Virus record (IMG/VR): IMGVR_UViG_3300035156_000067
Location: 1-52,287 of that record
Strand: one strand, 5' to 3'
DNA from: a virus
Length of the DNA: 52,287 nucleotides
The notes under the pieces are model-generated. The model searched no databases, was not told where the DNA came from, and worked only from the letters and a program-made list of their open reading frames with translations. Numbering within the stretch: position 1 is the stretch's first letter; every line of letters starts with the position of its first letter. Positions 1 through 7,629 of the stretch are shown piece by piece. Position numbers and translations under genes: made by a program.

Positions 1-127
1 AGACGGCCACCTGCCCGGCCTTGAGGCCGCAATGGAAGAGTACGGGCGCCTGAGCGAGCAGGACGAAGACCCTGTCGAAGAAGCCGCTGCCCTAGGCGAT
101 CCGACCCTCGAACCCGACGAAGCCTAA
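1..127. repeat. Terminal direct repeat, left copy (circular closure overlap)
   Basis: Bases 1-127 are identical to 52161-52287. The repeat lies inside the portal coding sequence and does not coincide with any packaging signal. A length of exactly 127 is a common maximum k-mer for short-read assemblers, so the likely meaning is a circular contig whose ends overlap by k. A genuine 127-bp terminal redundancy is less likely because it would split the portal gene. Confidence 0.95.
2..127 (+). CDS. Portal protein, C-terminal fragment (duplicate of the end of 50938..52287)
   Basis: These 41 codons plus TAA repeat the C-terminus of the portal protein encoded at the other end of the window. The frame is open from base 2 and ends in an acidic Asp/Glu-rich tail. 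It is not a separate gene: once the circle is closed it becomes the last part of the portal gene, and the protease/scaffold gene follows 12 bp later. Confidence 0.9.
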   Translation, partial: DGHLPGLEAAMEEYGRLSEQDEDPVEEAAALGDPTLEPDEA

Positions 128-139
128 GCGGAGATCGCG

Positions 140-1288
140 ATGATCATCCAAGACAGCCTGACGCTCGACGCGTCCGGCCTCGCACTCACGCGTGACGGCT
201 TCCTCGTTGGCGAGGCCCGCGTCAGCCGCGCCGGAAACGTCCAGCAATACCTTGGCCGCGAACTTGGCCTCACCGGGGATCAAGCCGACCAGAGCTTTGG
301 CGTCTTCCGCGATCCTGACGTGGTGTTCGACACCGCGAGCATGATGTCTCTCGCCGGTCGCCCCGTCACCCGTGGCCACCCTGACGGCGGCGTCACCGCC
401 GACAACTGGAAGTCACTCGCCAAGGGCCAGATGGGCGGCATCGTGAAGCGCGATGGCGAACACGTCGTGGCCTCGATGGCGATCATGGACGTCGAGGCTG
501 TTCAGGAAGTCTCGGGCGGCGCTCGATCCCTCTCCGCTGGCTACACCGTCGACGTTATCCCCAGCGTCGGGACCGCCGCTGACGGCACCCCCTACCAGTT
601 CAAGCAGGCCGGGAAGCTCCGCTTCAACCACGTCGCTTACCTGCCCGACAACAACCCACGCGCCGGGAATACCCGCGTCGGTGACGAAACCCGCATCGGC
701 GATCGGGGCAAGCCTGATGCGGTCAATCAGCCCCTCAACCATGGAGACCGTCACATGACGCTCAAGACCATCACCGTGGACGGCCTCCCGGTCGAGACCA
801 CGGACGCGGGTGAAGCCGCGATCAACCTGTTGCGCGGGAAGCTGGCTGACGCCGCCACCGTGCTTCAGACCGCCAAGACCACAAACGACGCCGCCCTCGC
901 CGCCAAGGATGCCGAACTGGCAGCCAAGGACGCCGAGATCGCCACCCTGACCGCAAAGGTGCTGGATGCTGCCGCTCTGGACGTTTTGGTCGCCGACCGC
1001 GCCACGGTCGTGTCCAAGGCGAAAGCCCTGGTCTCCACGTTCGATGCCGCTGGCAAGTCCAATGCGGACATCAAACGCGCGGTCCTCGGCGACAGCGTCA
1101 AGGACAAGTCCGACGCCTACGTGGACGCCGCCTTCGACCTGAAGACGGCCGATCTGAAGGTTGCGGATCCGCTCCGTTCGGCCATCACCGACGCGGCGCC
1201 GCCCGCTGATCTGGTCAAGGCTCACACCGACGCCAAGGCCGCTCGTCTGTCGCGCTTCGCCGACAGCCACCTCGAAGCTGCAGCGTAA
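140..1288 (+). CDS. DUF2213 prohead protease fused to scaffold domain
   Basis: The 382-residue product has an N-terminal DUF2213-type domain (about residues 1-185). It shows the family pattern of VTRGHPDGG, a central GARSLSAGY block and NHVAYLPDN followed by an Arg-Ala-Gly; such proteins sit between portal and capsid genes and are believed to be prohead maturation proteases. The rest (about 206-382) is an Ala/Asp/Lys-rich coiled coil with repeated AAKDAE heptads, typical of a scaffold. The gene lies directly after portal and before the cement and capsid genes. An internal in-frame start at 755 probably yields the scaffold alone. The protease assignment is by family and position; catalytic residues are not proven here. 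Confidence 0.85.
   Translation: MIIQDSLTLDASGLALTRDGFLVGEARVSRAGNVQQYLGRELGLTGDQADQSFGVFRDPDVVFDTASMMSLAGRPVTRGHPDGGVTADNWKSLAKGQMGGIVKRDGEHVVASMAIMDVEAVQEVSGGARSLSAGYTVDVIPSVGTAADGTPYQFKQAGKLRFNHVAYLPDNNPRAGNTRVGDETRIGDRGKPDAVNQPLNHGDRHMTLKTITVDGLPVETTDAGEAAINLLRGKLADAATVLQTAKTTNDAALAAKDAELAAKDAEIATLTAKVLDAAALDVLVADRATVVSKAKALVSTFDAAGKSNADIKRAVLGDSVKDKSDAYVDAAFDLKTADLKVADPLRSAITDAAPPADLVKAHTDAKAARLSRFADSHLEAAA
755..1288 (+). CDS. Nested in-frame scaffold protein (internal start)
   Basis: ATG 755 is in frame with the 140..1288 gene (205 codons downstream). It is preceded by GGAG at 743-746 with 8 nt spacing, which is as good a ribosome-binding site as any in the head operon. The 177-residue product would contain the coiled-coil region without the protease domain. 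The arrangement matches the lambda C/Nu3 design, in which a scaffold is made in excess from an internal start of the protease gene. The start site is seen in the sequence; expression is inferred. Confidence 0.65.
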   Translation: MTLKTITVDGLPVETTDAGEAAINLLRGKLADAATVLQTAKTTNDAALAAKDAELAAKDAEIATLTAKVLDAAALDVLVADRATVVSKAKALVSTFDAAGKSNADIKRAVLGDSVKDKSDAYVDAAFDLKTADLKVADPLRSAITDAAPPADLVKAHTDAKAARLSRFADSHLEAAA

Positions 1289-1300
1289 GGAGCGCCAGAC

Positions 1301-1777
1301 ATGCCAGTTGTTCAATCCACCTACGGCACCGACTACGCCAAGGGATTCCCCGGTCAGGTCGCTAACGGCGAAACCTCGAACCGCATCTCACGCACCTGCG
1401 AAGACGCTGCCGGTATCGCTTTCGGAGCGCCGGTCTATCGCGGCGTCGGCGATCACGGCTGCACCGGCGTCATCGGCACGGCTGCGACCTTTCTCGGCTT
1501 CGCCATCGCTGACCACGGCATCCAGCCTCTGGTTGGCGGCGTCGCGGCCGACATTTACCCCCGCTACGAAAACGTCGCCATTCTGACCGGCGGCGTGATG
1601 TGGGTGACCGCTGGCGGCGCTGTCGCCGACGGTGCCGCTGTCACGGTCGGCAAGGCCGGCGGTGCGGCTGACGGTATCGGCCAGACCGCTGCTGACGCGA
1701 CCCATATCGCCGCCACCGGCTGGGTCTTCGACGACACCCTCGCTGCGACGGGCCTCGCCCGCGTGGCCAAGCGCTAA
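1301..1777 (+). CDS. Capsid cement/decoration protein
   Basis: This 158-residue protein is Gly/Ala/Val rich, with short beta-strand-like segments and no Cys pairs beyond two scattered residues. It lies between the scaffold and the major capsid gene. Both position and composition fit the structural cement (DUF2190/Gp24-like) proteins that trimerise on the outside of HK97-fold capsids. AGGAGCG precedes the ATG at good spacing. The same GGAGCGNCAGAC leader occurs before the next gene, so both are probably translated strongly. Confidence 0.7.
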   Translation: MPVVQSTYGTDYAKGFPGQVANGETSNRISRTCEDAAGIAFGAPVYRGVGDHGCTGVIGTAATFLGFAIADHGIQPLVGGVAADIYPRYENVAILTGGVMWVTAGGAVADGAAVTVGKAGGAADGIGQTAADATHIAATGWVFDDTLAATGLARVAKR

Positions 1778-1791
1778 AGGAGCGTCAGACC

Positions 1792-2736
1792 ATGCCAGAC
1801 ATCAACTTCACCGACGCCCAACAGGCGCTCGGCTTCATCAACCCGCAGCAACTGCGGATCGAGACCGAAGTCTATCAGATCAAGTATCCGAGCTTCGATT
1901 ACTCCCGCCTGATGCACGTCGATACCGACGGCGACATGTGGGACATCGGGTCGGTCTTCTTCTCCGGAGACATCGGCGGTAAGGCCGAGTTCCTGTCGTC
2001 CAAGGGCTTCGATATGCCCTTCGCCGACATCGCTCAGTCGCAGTACCTTCGCCAGAACCAACTGGCCGGTATCGGCTACGAGTGGTCGCTCGGGGAACTG
2101 CAACGCGCCGCTCGCCTCGGCCAGAATCTCAGTGCGTCGAAGGCCTCGGCCGCAAGCCGCATCGCTGAGCGCTTCATCTACGGCATCGCCATCTCTGGCC
2201 ATGCCGAGAAGGGCTGGACCGGCCTGATCAACGATCCCAACGTCCCCGTGGCCACTGCGGCTGCGGACGGCACCGGCTCGGCCACTGCATGGTCGACGAA
2301 GACCCCGGACCAGATCAACCGGGACTTCAACCTGGTCGTCGAGGGCGTCTACAACGCTTCCGGCGAAACCGAGATCGCCAACCGGGTTCTGCTGCCGACC
2401 TCGCGTTTGCAGTATCTGGCCCGCACGCGCATCGGCGACACGACCGACACGATCCTCAAGTTCGTGCGCGAGAACAACGCCTACACCGCCCAGACCGGCC
2501 AGCCGCTGGAAATCATCGGCACCCGCGAGTTGGCTGCGGCTGGCGCCGGCGGCACGGCCCGCATGATGGCCTACAACAACTCCAAGGACGTCGTGCAACT
2601 CCACCTGCCAGGCCCTCACGAGTTCCTGCCGGCCTTCCAGAAGTCGTCGATGACATGGGAAGTCGCCGGGATCATGAACGTCGGTGGCGTCGAAATCCGC
2701 CTGCCGAAGGGCGCTTCGTATCTGGACGGGATCTAG
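1792..2736 (+). CDS. Major capsid protein (DUF2184 / HK97-fold type)
   Basis: The 314-residue product has the layout of the DUF2184 major capsid family: an aromatic N-arm (about residues 25-60), an AGIGYEWSLGELQRAARLG-type spine helix near residues 84-105, the RFIYGI segment, and a C-terminal beta domain ending in GGVEIRLPKG. Length and place after protease, scaffold and cement genes are as expected. A GGAGCG ribosome site precedes the ATG. No delta domain is visible, in agreement with a separately encoded scaffold. Confidence 0.9.
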   Translation: MPDINFTDAQQALGFINPQQLRIETEVYQIKYPSFDYSRLMHVDTDGDMWDIGSVFFSGDIGGKAEFLSSKGFDMPFADIAQSQYLRQNQLAGIGYEWSLGELQRAARLGQNLSASKASAASRIAERFIYGIAISGHAEKGWTGLINDPNVPVATAAADGTGSATAWSTKTPDQINRDFNLVVEGVYNASGETEIANRVLLPTSRLQYLARTRIGDTTDTILKFVRENNAYTAQTGQPLEIIGTRELAAAGAGGTARMMAYNNSKDVVQLHLPGPHEFLPAFQKSSMTWEVAGIMNVGGVEIRLPKGASYLDGI

Positions 2737-2739
2737 TCG

Positions 2740-3033
2740 ATGGCCAAGTTCACCAACTACACCCAAGGGCCCAAGGGCCTGAACACCGCCGACGGCCTGG
2801 TGGTCTTCGTCGAACCCGGCAAGTCCGTGGACGTCGAGATCACCAAGGAAGAGGCGGCGTCGGCCAAAGGCACCGGCTGGTTCTCGCCTCCCAAGGCGGG
2901 CGAGGCGGAAGCGGCGCCTGAACTCTCGGACGCCGAGGTCATCGCGACCTTCAGCGAAGCCGAGAAGGCCGCCTACGACAAGGCTGACGCGGCCAAGAAG
3001 GCCGAACTGCTCGCCGACAAGCGGGCCGCCTAA
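2740..3033 (+). CDS. Small head-module protein, unknown
   Basis: This 97-residue protein begins 4 bp after the capsid stop. The first 50 residues look like a small beta domain (KGLNTADGLVVFVEPGKSVD), and the C-terminal half is Ala/Lys/Glu-rich helix. Small proteins of this style at this place are often annotated as head fibre or capsid-associated proteins. Nothing in the sequence fixes a function. It is translationally close to both neighbours, with the next start 2 bp after the stop. Confidence 0.75.
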   Translation: MAKFTNYTQGPKGLNTADGLVVFVEPGKSVDVEITKEEAASAKGTGWFSPPKAGEAEAAPELSDAEVIATFSEAEKAAYDKADAAKKAELLADKRAA

Positions 3034-3034
3034 G

Positions 3035-3508
3035 ATGGCCTTCGGCGCCGACGCTGGCTTCACGGCCTATCTCGTCGCCAATGGCCTAACGCTGCCCGCT
3101 GGCGCACCGGCTCCGGCCGTCCTGCGTCAGCGGGGTAGCGCCTACATCAACGGGCTGTACGGTCCTGATTTCTCCGGTGTCCCGACCGACGGGTTTGCGC
3201 AAGAGGACTCATGGCCCCGTGTCGGTGCTGAGGCATACGGCCAGGCCATCCCCTCCGACATGATCCCTGTCGCCGTGATCAACGCCAGCTATGCGGCGGG
3301 GTATCAGGAAGCGGTGTCGCCGGGTTCGCTGTCCATCGCAGCATCAGGCTCCAAGTCGGTGAAGCGAAAGAAGATCGACGTCATCGAGACCGAGTTCTTC
3401 GAGGGCTCTGGCGACGCGCTGAAAGACAGCACCATCCGCCTGCAGGTCGTCGAAGGCTTGCTTGCCCCGTTCTTCGCCGTCTCCCTTCCCGCAATCTTTG
3501 TGGTCTGA
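3035..3508 (+). CDS. Head-tail adaptor candidate, DnaT-like (DnaT_2) family
   Basis: The product is 157 residues. Its first 90 residues match the phage family often labelled 'putative DnaT-like ssDNA-binding protein', with the pattern AYINGLYGPDFSG, Gln-Glu-Asp, SWPRVGAEAYG, then Ile-Pro and a helix with ASYAAGYQEA. Despite that label, the gene lies among head-completion genes in siphophages, and a connector role is more likely than DNA replication. It starts 2 bp after the preceding stop. Confidence 0.7.
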   Translation: MAFGADAGFTAYLVANGLTLPAGAPAPAVLRQRGSAYINGLYGPDFSGVPTDGFAQEDSWPRVGAEAYGQAIPSDMIPVAVINASYAAGYQEAVSPGSLSIAASGSKSVKRKKIDVIETEFFEGSGDALKDSTIRLQVVEGLLAPFFAVSLPAIFVV

Positions 3509-3509
3509 C

Positions 3510-3776
3510 ATGCACACCTGTGTCATCGTCCCGCCCGTGACGAACTACATCGATCCCGAGGACCCGCGCGCGACCGCTCACCAGATGCCGATGGCTATGG
3601 CGACCGAGACCCTGCAGGACATCATCAGTTCGGCCGATCTGCTCCAGAAGGCGATTATCGACGACGCCTCCCATGCTGAGCAGGCCAAGATCCGCGAAAT
3701 CGGCATCGCTCAGTGCGAATCCTACTTTGACCTGATGGCCGAGGCCGCCCGTCACTCCCGGGCTCTGAAGCCCTAA
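3510..3776 (+). CDS. Small head-module protein, unknown
   Basis: The gene encodes 88 residues from ATG 3510, 2 bp after the preceding stop; an upstream ATG at 3462 would overlap the previous gene by 47 bp and is less likely. The C-terminal two thirds are predicted helical (ETLQDIISSADLLQKAI). No family is recognised. Context places it in head completion, between the DnaT-like protein and the minor head protein. Confidence 0.65.
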   Translation: MHTCVIVPPVTNYIDPEDPRATAHQMPMAMATETLQDIISSADLLQKAIIDDASHAEQAKIREIGIAQCESYFDLMAEAARHSRALKP

Positions 3777-3781
3777 ACCCG

Positions 3782-4804
3782 ATGGCCAAACGCCCTGTTC
3801 AACGACGGCTCTTCCGGGAGTTGGCGGCGAAGTTCGGCCAAGAGGTCGCGGATGCCTTCATGTCATCCATACGTGACCTGACAGACGGCGTTGAAATCCA
3901 ACGGCTCATCGCGGCCATCGCCAGAGGCGATCTTCAGGGTGCGATAGACGCGCTCCACATCGACCGGGCCGCGTTCCACCCATTCGAGGCCAAGCTCAAC
4001 GAGGCCTTCGTCGCAGGCGGTCAGGGCGCGGTCGCATCCATGCCGGCCAGCATATCGATCGGCTTCCGGTTCGACCCTGGCAACCAGCGCGCCGCCGAGA
4101 TCATCCGCGCTCGCGCTGGACGCTTCATCACCGGCCTCCTCGACACCGAACGTCAGGCTGCTCGCGACTTCATCGCCGACGGCATGGCGCGGGGCGCGCA
4201 TCCGAAGTCAGTGGCTCTCGATCTCGTCGGGCGCATCAACCGGGTCACCCAGAAGCGTGAAGGGCTCATCGGCCTGTCCAACCCCCAGCGCGCCGCCGTG
4301 GCCACAGCGAGGGCTGAGCTGGCATCTGTCGACCCGGCCGGACTGAACAACTACCTCACCCGCAAGCGTCGCAACCGCAGCCTCGACAGCGCCGTGCGCA
4401 CCGCCCTCAGGGACGGTAAGCGCATCAAGCCCGCAACGGCCCGCTACATGGCCACACAGTACGCCAACGGCCTGCTGAAGCTCCGGGGCGAGGTCATTGC
4501 CCGCACGGAAGGCCTACCCGCCATCCGGGCAGCAAAGCGCGAGGCCTATCAGCAACTCGTCGACGACGGCCGGGTCCAAGCTCAAGACATCACACGGGGC
4601 TGGCACGACACCGCCGACCAGCGCACCCGCGACACCCACGCTGCGATGGGCGGCCAGACGGTTCGCGGCCTCGACCGGCCGTTTGTCAGCCCGAGCGGCG
4701 CCATGATGCTCTTCCCCGGCGACACCAGTTTCGGCGCACCCGTGGAAGAGATCGTCGCCTGTCGCTGCGACGAAAGCATATCGATCACCCGCCGCGCCGC
4801 CTGA
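3782..4804 (+). CDS. Minor head protein, SPP1 gp7 / Mu F-like
   Basis: The product is 340 residues. Residues about 150-330 resemble the phage head morphogenesis domain (Mu gpF/SPP1 gp7), with an ARTEG motif, a WHDTADQRTRDTH segment and a closing region with paired cysteines (ACRCDESI), the usual end of this domain. Such proteins bind the portal and enter the procapsid during assembly. Here the gene is five genes downstream of the capsid gene, not directly after portal, a modest departure from the commonest order. Confidence 0.85.
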   Translation: MAKRPVQRRLFRELAAKFGQEVADAFMSSIRDLTDGVEIQRLIAAIARGDLQGAIDALHIDRAAFHPFEAKLNEAFVAGGQGAVASMPASISIGFRFDPGNQRAAEIIRARAGRFITGLLDTERQAARDFIADGMARGAHPKSVALDLVGRINRVTQKREGLIGLSNPQRAAVATARAELASVDPAGLNNYLTRKRRNRSLDSAVRTALRDGKRIKPATARYMATQYANGLLKLRGEVIARTEGLPAIRAAKREAYQQLVDDGRVQAQDITRGWHDTADQRTRDTHAAMGGQTVRGLDRPFVSPSGAMMLFPGDTSFGAPVEEIVACRCDESISITRRAA

Positions 4805-4812
4805 GGTGACCC

Positions 4813-5187
4813 ATGAGCATTCTGACCGGCGTCGCTGCTGACGCACTCCGGGACTTCGGCGACGACTTCGAAAACGGCACCCTGTTCGTGCCGGGCGTCC
4901 GCAACTCGGACGGTCAGGGCGGCTTCACCGCGGGACAGGCGACCCCGCATCCCTGCAAGGTGCTGCTGACCAGCTATTCCGACTACCGCCGCCTCGCTCT
5001 CGGCATTCCCGCCACCGACCGGCTGGTGCTGGTCCTCGGGGCGAGCCTTCTCGCTGGCGTCATCCCGGCCAAGGGGCATCAGGTCCGCGCTCCCGATCCT
5101 GCGGCCGGCGGAGCGCTCCAGACGTTCGACATCGTCGCGGTGACGGGTGATCCCGCCTCCGCGCTCTACAAGCTGCAGGCCCACTGA
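4813..5187 (+). CDS. Head-tail joining protein candidate
   Basis: This 124-residue protein is probably mostly beta, with internal repeats of hydrophobic strands (RLVLVLGASLLAGVIP). It occupies the head-closure slot just before a gp10-like neck protein, where siphophages encode stopper or adaptor proteins. The stop overlaps the next start as TGATG, indicating coupled translation. No signature motif is seen, so the role is inferred from position and size. Confidence 0.65.
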   Translation: MSILTGVAADALRDFGDDFENGTLFVPGVRNSDGQGGFTAGQATPHPCKVLLTSYSDYRRLALGIPATDRLVLVLGASLLAGVIPAKGHQVRAPDPAAGGALQTFDIVAVTGDPASALYKLQAH

Positions 5188-5585
5188 TGGCGAAGGTCAC
5201 GCTGGACATGAACGCCGTTGACGACCTGTCCTCACGCGCTGTCGAGGGTGGTGTTCGAGCAGTCCTCGGCAAGGCGGAGCGCCTGTTGAAAGAAGACATC
5301 CTCAACCGCCCCGGCACCGGTCGGCAGTACGGACTGCACCGGGCCTCTGCTCCCGGCCAGCCGCCAGCGCCTGACATTGGCAACCTGCGGGCCCAGACCA
5401 ACGCTGACCCCACTCTGCGCGAAGAGGGCGACGAGACGGTCGGGCAGATCACCGCCGACGCCGCCTACGCCGAGGCTCTGGAGAAGGGCACCGAGCGCAT
5501 CGCAGCCCGTCCGTTCTTCGGTTTGCTGGTCTCGGAACACTCTGACGATCTGGCGAGGGCGTTCAGCGAAGGTGCACTGCGATGA
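5187..5585 (+). CDS. HK97 gp10-like neck / tail completion protein
   Basis: The 132-residue product has the features of the HK97 gp10 family: an N-terminal helix, a central GRQYGLHRASAPGQPPAPD-type segment followed by 'GNLR', and a C-terminal ERIAARPFFG motif. These proteins join the tail tube to the neck. The gene starts in a TGATG overlap and ends in an ATGA overlap with its downstream neighbour. Confidence 0.8.
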   Translation: MAKVTLDMNAVDDLSSRAVEGGVRAVLGKAERLLKEDILNRPGTGRQYGLHRASAPGQPPAPDIGNLRAQTNADPTLREEGDETVGQITADAAYAEALEKGTERIAARPFFGLLVSEHSDDLARAFSEGALR

Positions 5586-6010
5586 ACAGCGCGCTTACGG
5601 TTTTCAATCGGTTGCAGTCCGACGCTCTGACCGCTTCCGAACTGGACACCTTCGACGGCCTGCCCGCTATCTTCGACGACAACGCGCCCGACGGCTTCGT
5701 ATTCGGCAGCGATCTGGTCATCATCATCGCGGCCCCGACCCGCAACGAGGCCGACCCGACCTTCTCGGAACAGGCTTGGACCGTTGAGCGGGACCTCAGG
5801 CTCTACATGAAGCACACCGGCTCCAACGCCCGCCTCGATGCTGTGGCCGAACACGTCCGCGACCTGTTCCACCTGAAACCGGAAGACCTCTACGTCGACG
5901 GCGGCACGGTCACGATCTGCACCGCCTCCGGTCCCGTCGCCTCCCCTGCCTCTGATCCATCCCTCTTAGGACGCCGCGTCTCGCTGCGTCTGACCATTCA
6001 GGAAACCTGA
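5582..6010 (+). CDS. Tail terminator-like protein
   Basis: This 142-residue protein lies between the gp10-like protein and the tail tube gene, the place of the tail terminator (DUF3168/gpU type) in siphophages. It has an alpha/beta composition with an N-terminal helix, a strand-rich middle (DLVIIIAAPTRN) and a C-terminal strand. Start ATGA overlaps the previous stop. Family assignment rests mainly on context. Confidence 0.65.
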   Translation: MNSALTVFNRLQSDALTASELDTFDGLPAIFDDNAPDGFVFGSDLVIIIAAPTRNEADPTFSEQAWTVERDLRLYMKHTGSNARLDAVAEHVRDLFHLKPEDLYVDGGTVTICTASGPVASPASDPSLLGRRVSLRLTIQET

Positions 6011-6012
6011 GC

Positions 6013-6201
6013 ATGATCCCGATGAACGCCTTGGTCGGTTTCTCCGATCGTGTCCTCGCCACCGAGCAGAACCCGTCCGGCTCCCAAGCTGCGGCGTCCC
6101 CGTTCAGCGCACCGTCTGCAGACGCCGCCAACCACCTCGAGCGGGAAGGCCTCGCCGAGCGGGTCAAGCCCGTCACCGCCTCGCCTGCCTCCAAGACCTG
6201 A
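6013..6201 (+). CDS. Small protein, unknown
   Basis: The gene is 62 codons long, rich in Ala/Ser/Pro, and starts 2 bp after the preceding stop. It fills the only space between tail terminator and tube gene. A strong ribosome site is not visible, so coupling to the upstream gene is likely. It is low in complexity and may be a small tail-associated protein or a non-essential insert. Confidence 0.5.
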   Translation: MIPMNALVGFSDRVLATEQNPSGSQAAASPFSAPSADAANHLEREGLAERVKPVTASPASKT

Positions 6202-6227
6202 ACCCCATCGAACCGGAGAACTGAACC

Positions 6228-6650
6228 ATGGCTGTACTTGCCCAAGGCCTGATGAAGGCCGAGATCGACACGTCGACGACCGGCGGCCCCACTTACACGA
6301 ACGTCTCTGGCGTCACGAACATTGCGGGCGGCGGTCGTCCCGCAAACGACATCGACGCAACCGACTTCGACACCGCCGCCGGCACGACCGAAACCATCCC
6401 GGGCCCGCGCGGCAACTCGCCATTCACGTTCGATCTGCAGTACGAACCCGGTGACGTCGGGCAAGAGGCGCTGTTCACCGCTGAGGCCGCGAACACGTCG
6501 AAGCTTTTCCGGATCAAGATGGGCACCAAGCAGATCACGTTCTCTGCCGTTCCCACGCTCAGCCTCTCGGCGCCCGTCGCCGGCAAGGTCACCTATTCGG
6601 TCTCGCTGACGCCTCTCGTCGCGGCGGTCCGCGGCGCGTACGCCGCCTAA
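6228..6650 (+). CDS. Major tail (tube) protein
   Basis: The product is 140 residues, mostly beta, with the style of siphophage tail tube proteins: a gentle N-terminus, a mid-region IDATDFDTAAGTTETIPGPRG typical of the tube loop, and strands to the end (VTYSVSLTPL). A GGAG ribosome site lies 9 bp before the ATG. Its position directly before the tail assembly chaperones confirms the assignment. Confidence 0.82.
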   Translation: MAVLAQGLMKAEIDTSTTGGPTYTNVSGVTNIAGGGRPANDIDATDFDTAAGTTETIPGPRGNSPFTFDLQYEPGDVGQEALFTAEAANTSKLFRIKMGTKQITFSAVPTLSLSAPVAGKVTYSVSLTPLVAAVRGAYAA

Positions 6651-6651
6651 G

Positions 6652-7032
6652 ATGAATGACGCCCGCCAAGGCGTCGTCCGCCTCGACCTTCCAGACGGGC
6701 GGTCACTGCCGCTCAGCGTCACCTATCAGCGACTTGATATGCTCGGCCATGGCTGGGTCATCGAGAAGCTGGAGGTGCTGCAAAAGGGCAAGGCCGGGGC
6801 GAACCAAGCGCTCGCCGATCTGATCGGCTTATTCACCAACGGCGCCGTGACCTCTGAGGAGGTCATGGAGTCGGAAGCGACGGTCTATCCGTTGGGCCCC
6901 TGCACCCGTTCCATCTGGGCCGCATGGGAACTGGCGTTTCACGGTCCTGCCGGGAGGCCAGCCACGGAAGGCCCGGCAAACCCTCAGATGCGCCGGCCGA
7001 CCCTGTTGAAGCGGCTCTTCGGAGCGCGCTGA
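6652..7032 (+). CDS. Tail assembly chaperone, upstream frame (gpG-like)
   Basis: This 126-residue product lies between tube and tape measure genes, where siphophages encode the gpG/gpGT chaperone pair. It starts 2 bp after the tube stop. The next open frame (to 7316) is shifted by -1 and overlaps the last 108 bp, which is the arrangement that allows a programmed -1 frameshift fusion. No canonical slippery heptamer is seen; the nearest candidate is G GCA AAC at 6975-6981. Confidence 0.75.
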   Translation: MNDARQGVVRLDLPDGRSLPLSVTYQRLDMLGHGWVIEKLEVLQKGKAGANQALADLIGLFTNGAVTSEEVMESEATVYPLGPCTRSIWAAWELAFHGPAGRPATEGPANPQMRRPTLLKRLFGAR

Positions 7033-7316
7033 AGGCAGGCGTACCGGCGGCGACCTTCTGGGCCTCTACACCCTACAACGTGGCGATGGAGATCAAGGAA
7101 CGGGCTCTTGCGCGGTTCGAGGCGGCCCTGTTCACCGGCTGGTTCGCCGAACGGTTCGCCCGAGAGAGCCAACTGCAGGGGCCACAACACTATCTCGCCG
7201 AGTTTACCGGCGAGCAGGACAGCCCAGCGATACAGCAGGCCACCGCCGAAGCTGAACTCGCCCGCATGGCGCTCACCTGGGGGCTAGACCTTGAGGACGT
7301 CGAGCAGGACGACTAG
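6924..7316 (+). CDS. Tail assembly chaperone, downstream (-1) frame (gpT-like)
   Basis: This frame is open from before 6924 to 7316. Its conserved-looking part begins around 7040 with TFWASTPYNVAMEIKERA, which resembles the FW-x-LTP motif of phage tail chaperones, followed by an acidic helix. The ATG at 6924 lies well inside the upstream gene and has a poor ribosome site. The product is therefore more likely made as a C-terminal extension by -1 frameshifting than as an independent protein. Confidence 0.7.
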   Translation: MGTGVSRSCREASHGRPGKPSDAPADPVEAALRSALKAGVPAATFWASTPYNVAMEIKERALARFEAALFTGWFAERFARESQLQGPQHYLAEFTGEQDSPAIQQATAEAELARMALTWGLDLEDVEQDD

Positions 7317-7339
7317 CGTTGGATCAACGGGAGTCGAAA

Positions 7340-7555
7340 ATGCGAACAATGCTGAACATCTTTGGCGCGGTGCTGGTCGGCCTCGGGCTGTTGGGCTTCG
7401 CCGTTTTCCTGATTGGGTATGGCGGGGAAGGCGCGGCGGCTTTGTCCGGCGGGGCCGTGCCGATGATGCTGATCCAGACCCAGGGCATGATCATCTCGGC
7501 GACGCTGCTGATTGTTGGCGTGGTAATCTGGTGCACTGGAACGAGGAAACCCTGA
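7340..7555 (+). CDS. Small two-helix membrane protein
   Basis: The product is 71 residues from ATG 7340, chosen because GGGAG at 7329-7333 gives ideal spacing; a TTG at 7319 in the same frame is weaker. Two hydrophobic segments (about residues 5-27 and 43-65) are separated by a Gly/Ala-rich turn. It is unusual to find a membrane protein between tail chaperone and tape measure. Holin or membrane-linked tail roles are possible but unsupported. It is followed by an intrinsic terminator. Confidence 0.65.
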   Translation: MRTMLNIFGAVLVGLGLLGFAVFLIGYGGEGAAALSGGAVPMMLIQTQGMIISATLLIVGVVIWCTGTRKP

Positions 7556-7590
7556 CGGGCGTCCGCGAAAACGACCAAACGGATTGATGA

Positions 7591-7615
7591 GGCGGTTCTT
7601 CGGGGCCGCCTTTTT
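7591..7615 (+). terminator. Intrinsic terminator with UUCG tetraloop inside the tail operon
   Basis: GGCGGTTC (7591-7598) pairs with GGGCCGCC (7603-7610) around a TTCG loop closed by C-G, the extra-stable tetraloop, and five T follow at 7611-7615. Two of the eight pairs are G-T. The structure lies 15 bp before the tape measure ATG, so it could reduce or time expression of the tape measure and distal tail genes, or be overridden by late antitermination. Confidence 0.8.
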
Positions 7616-7629
7616 CTATGGGGGCCATC

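Noticed and set aside
1-127. Genuine virion terminal repeats
   Set aside because: The repeat is inside the portal coding sequence and its length equals a standard assembler k-mer, so an assembly overlap explains it better.
1774-3063. A 429-codon frame antisense to the capsid genes
   Set aside because: It covers an unmistakable major capsid gene on the other strand and shows only shadow-type composition.
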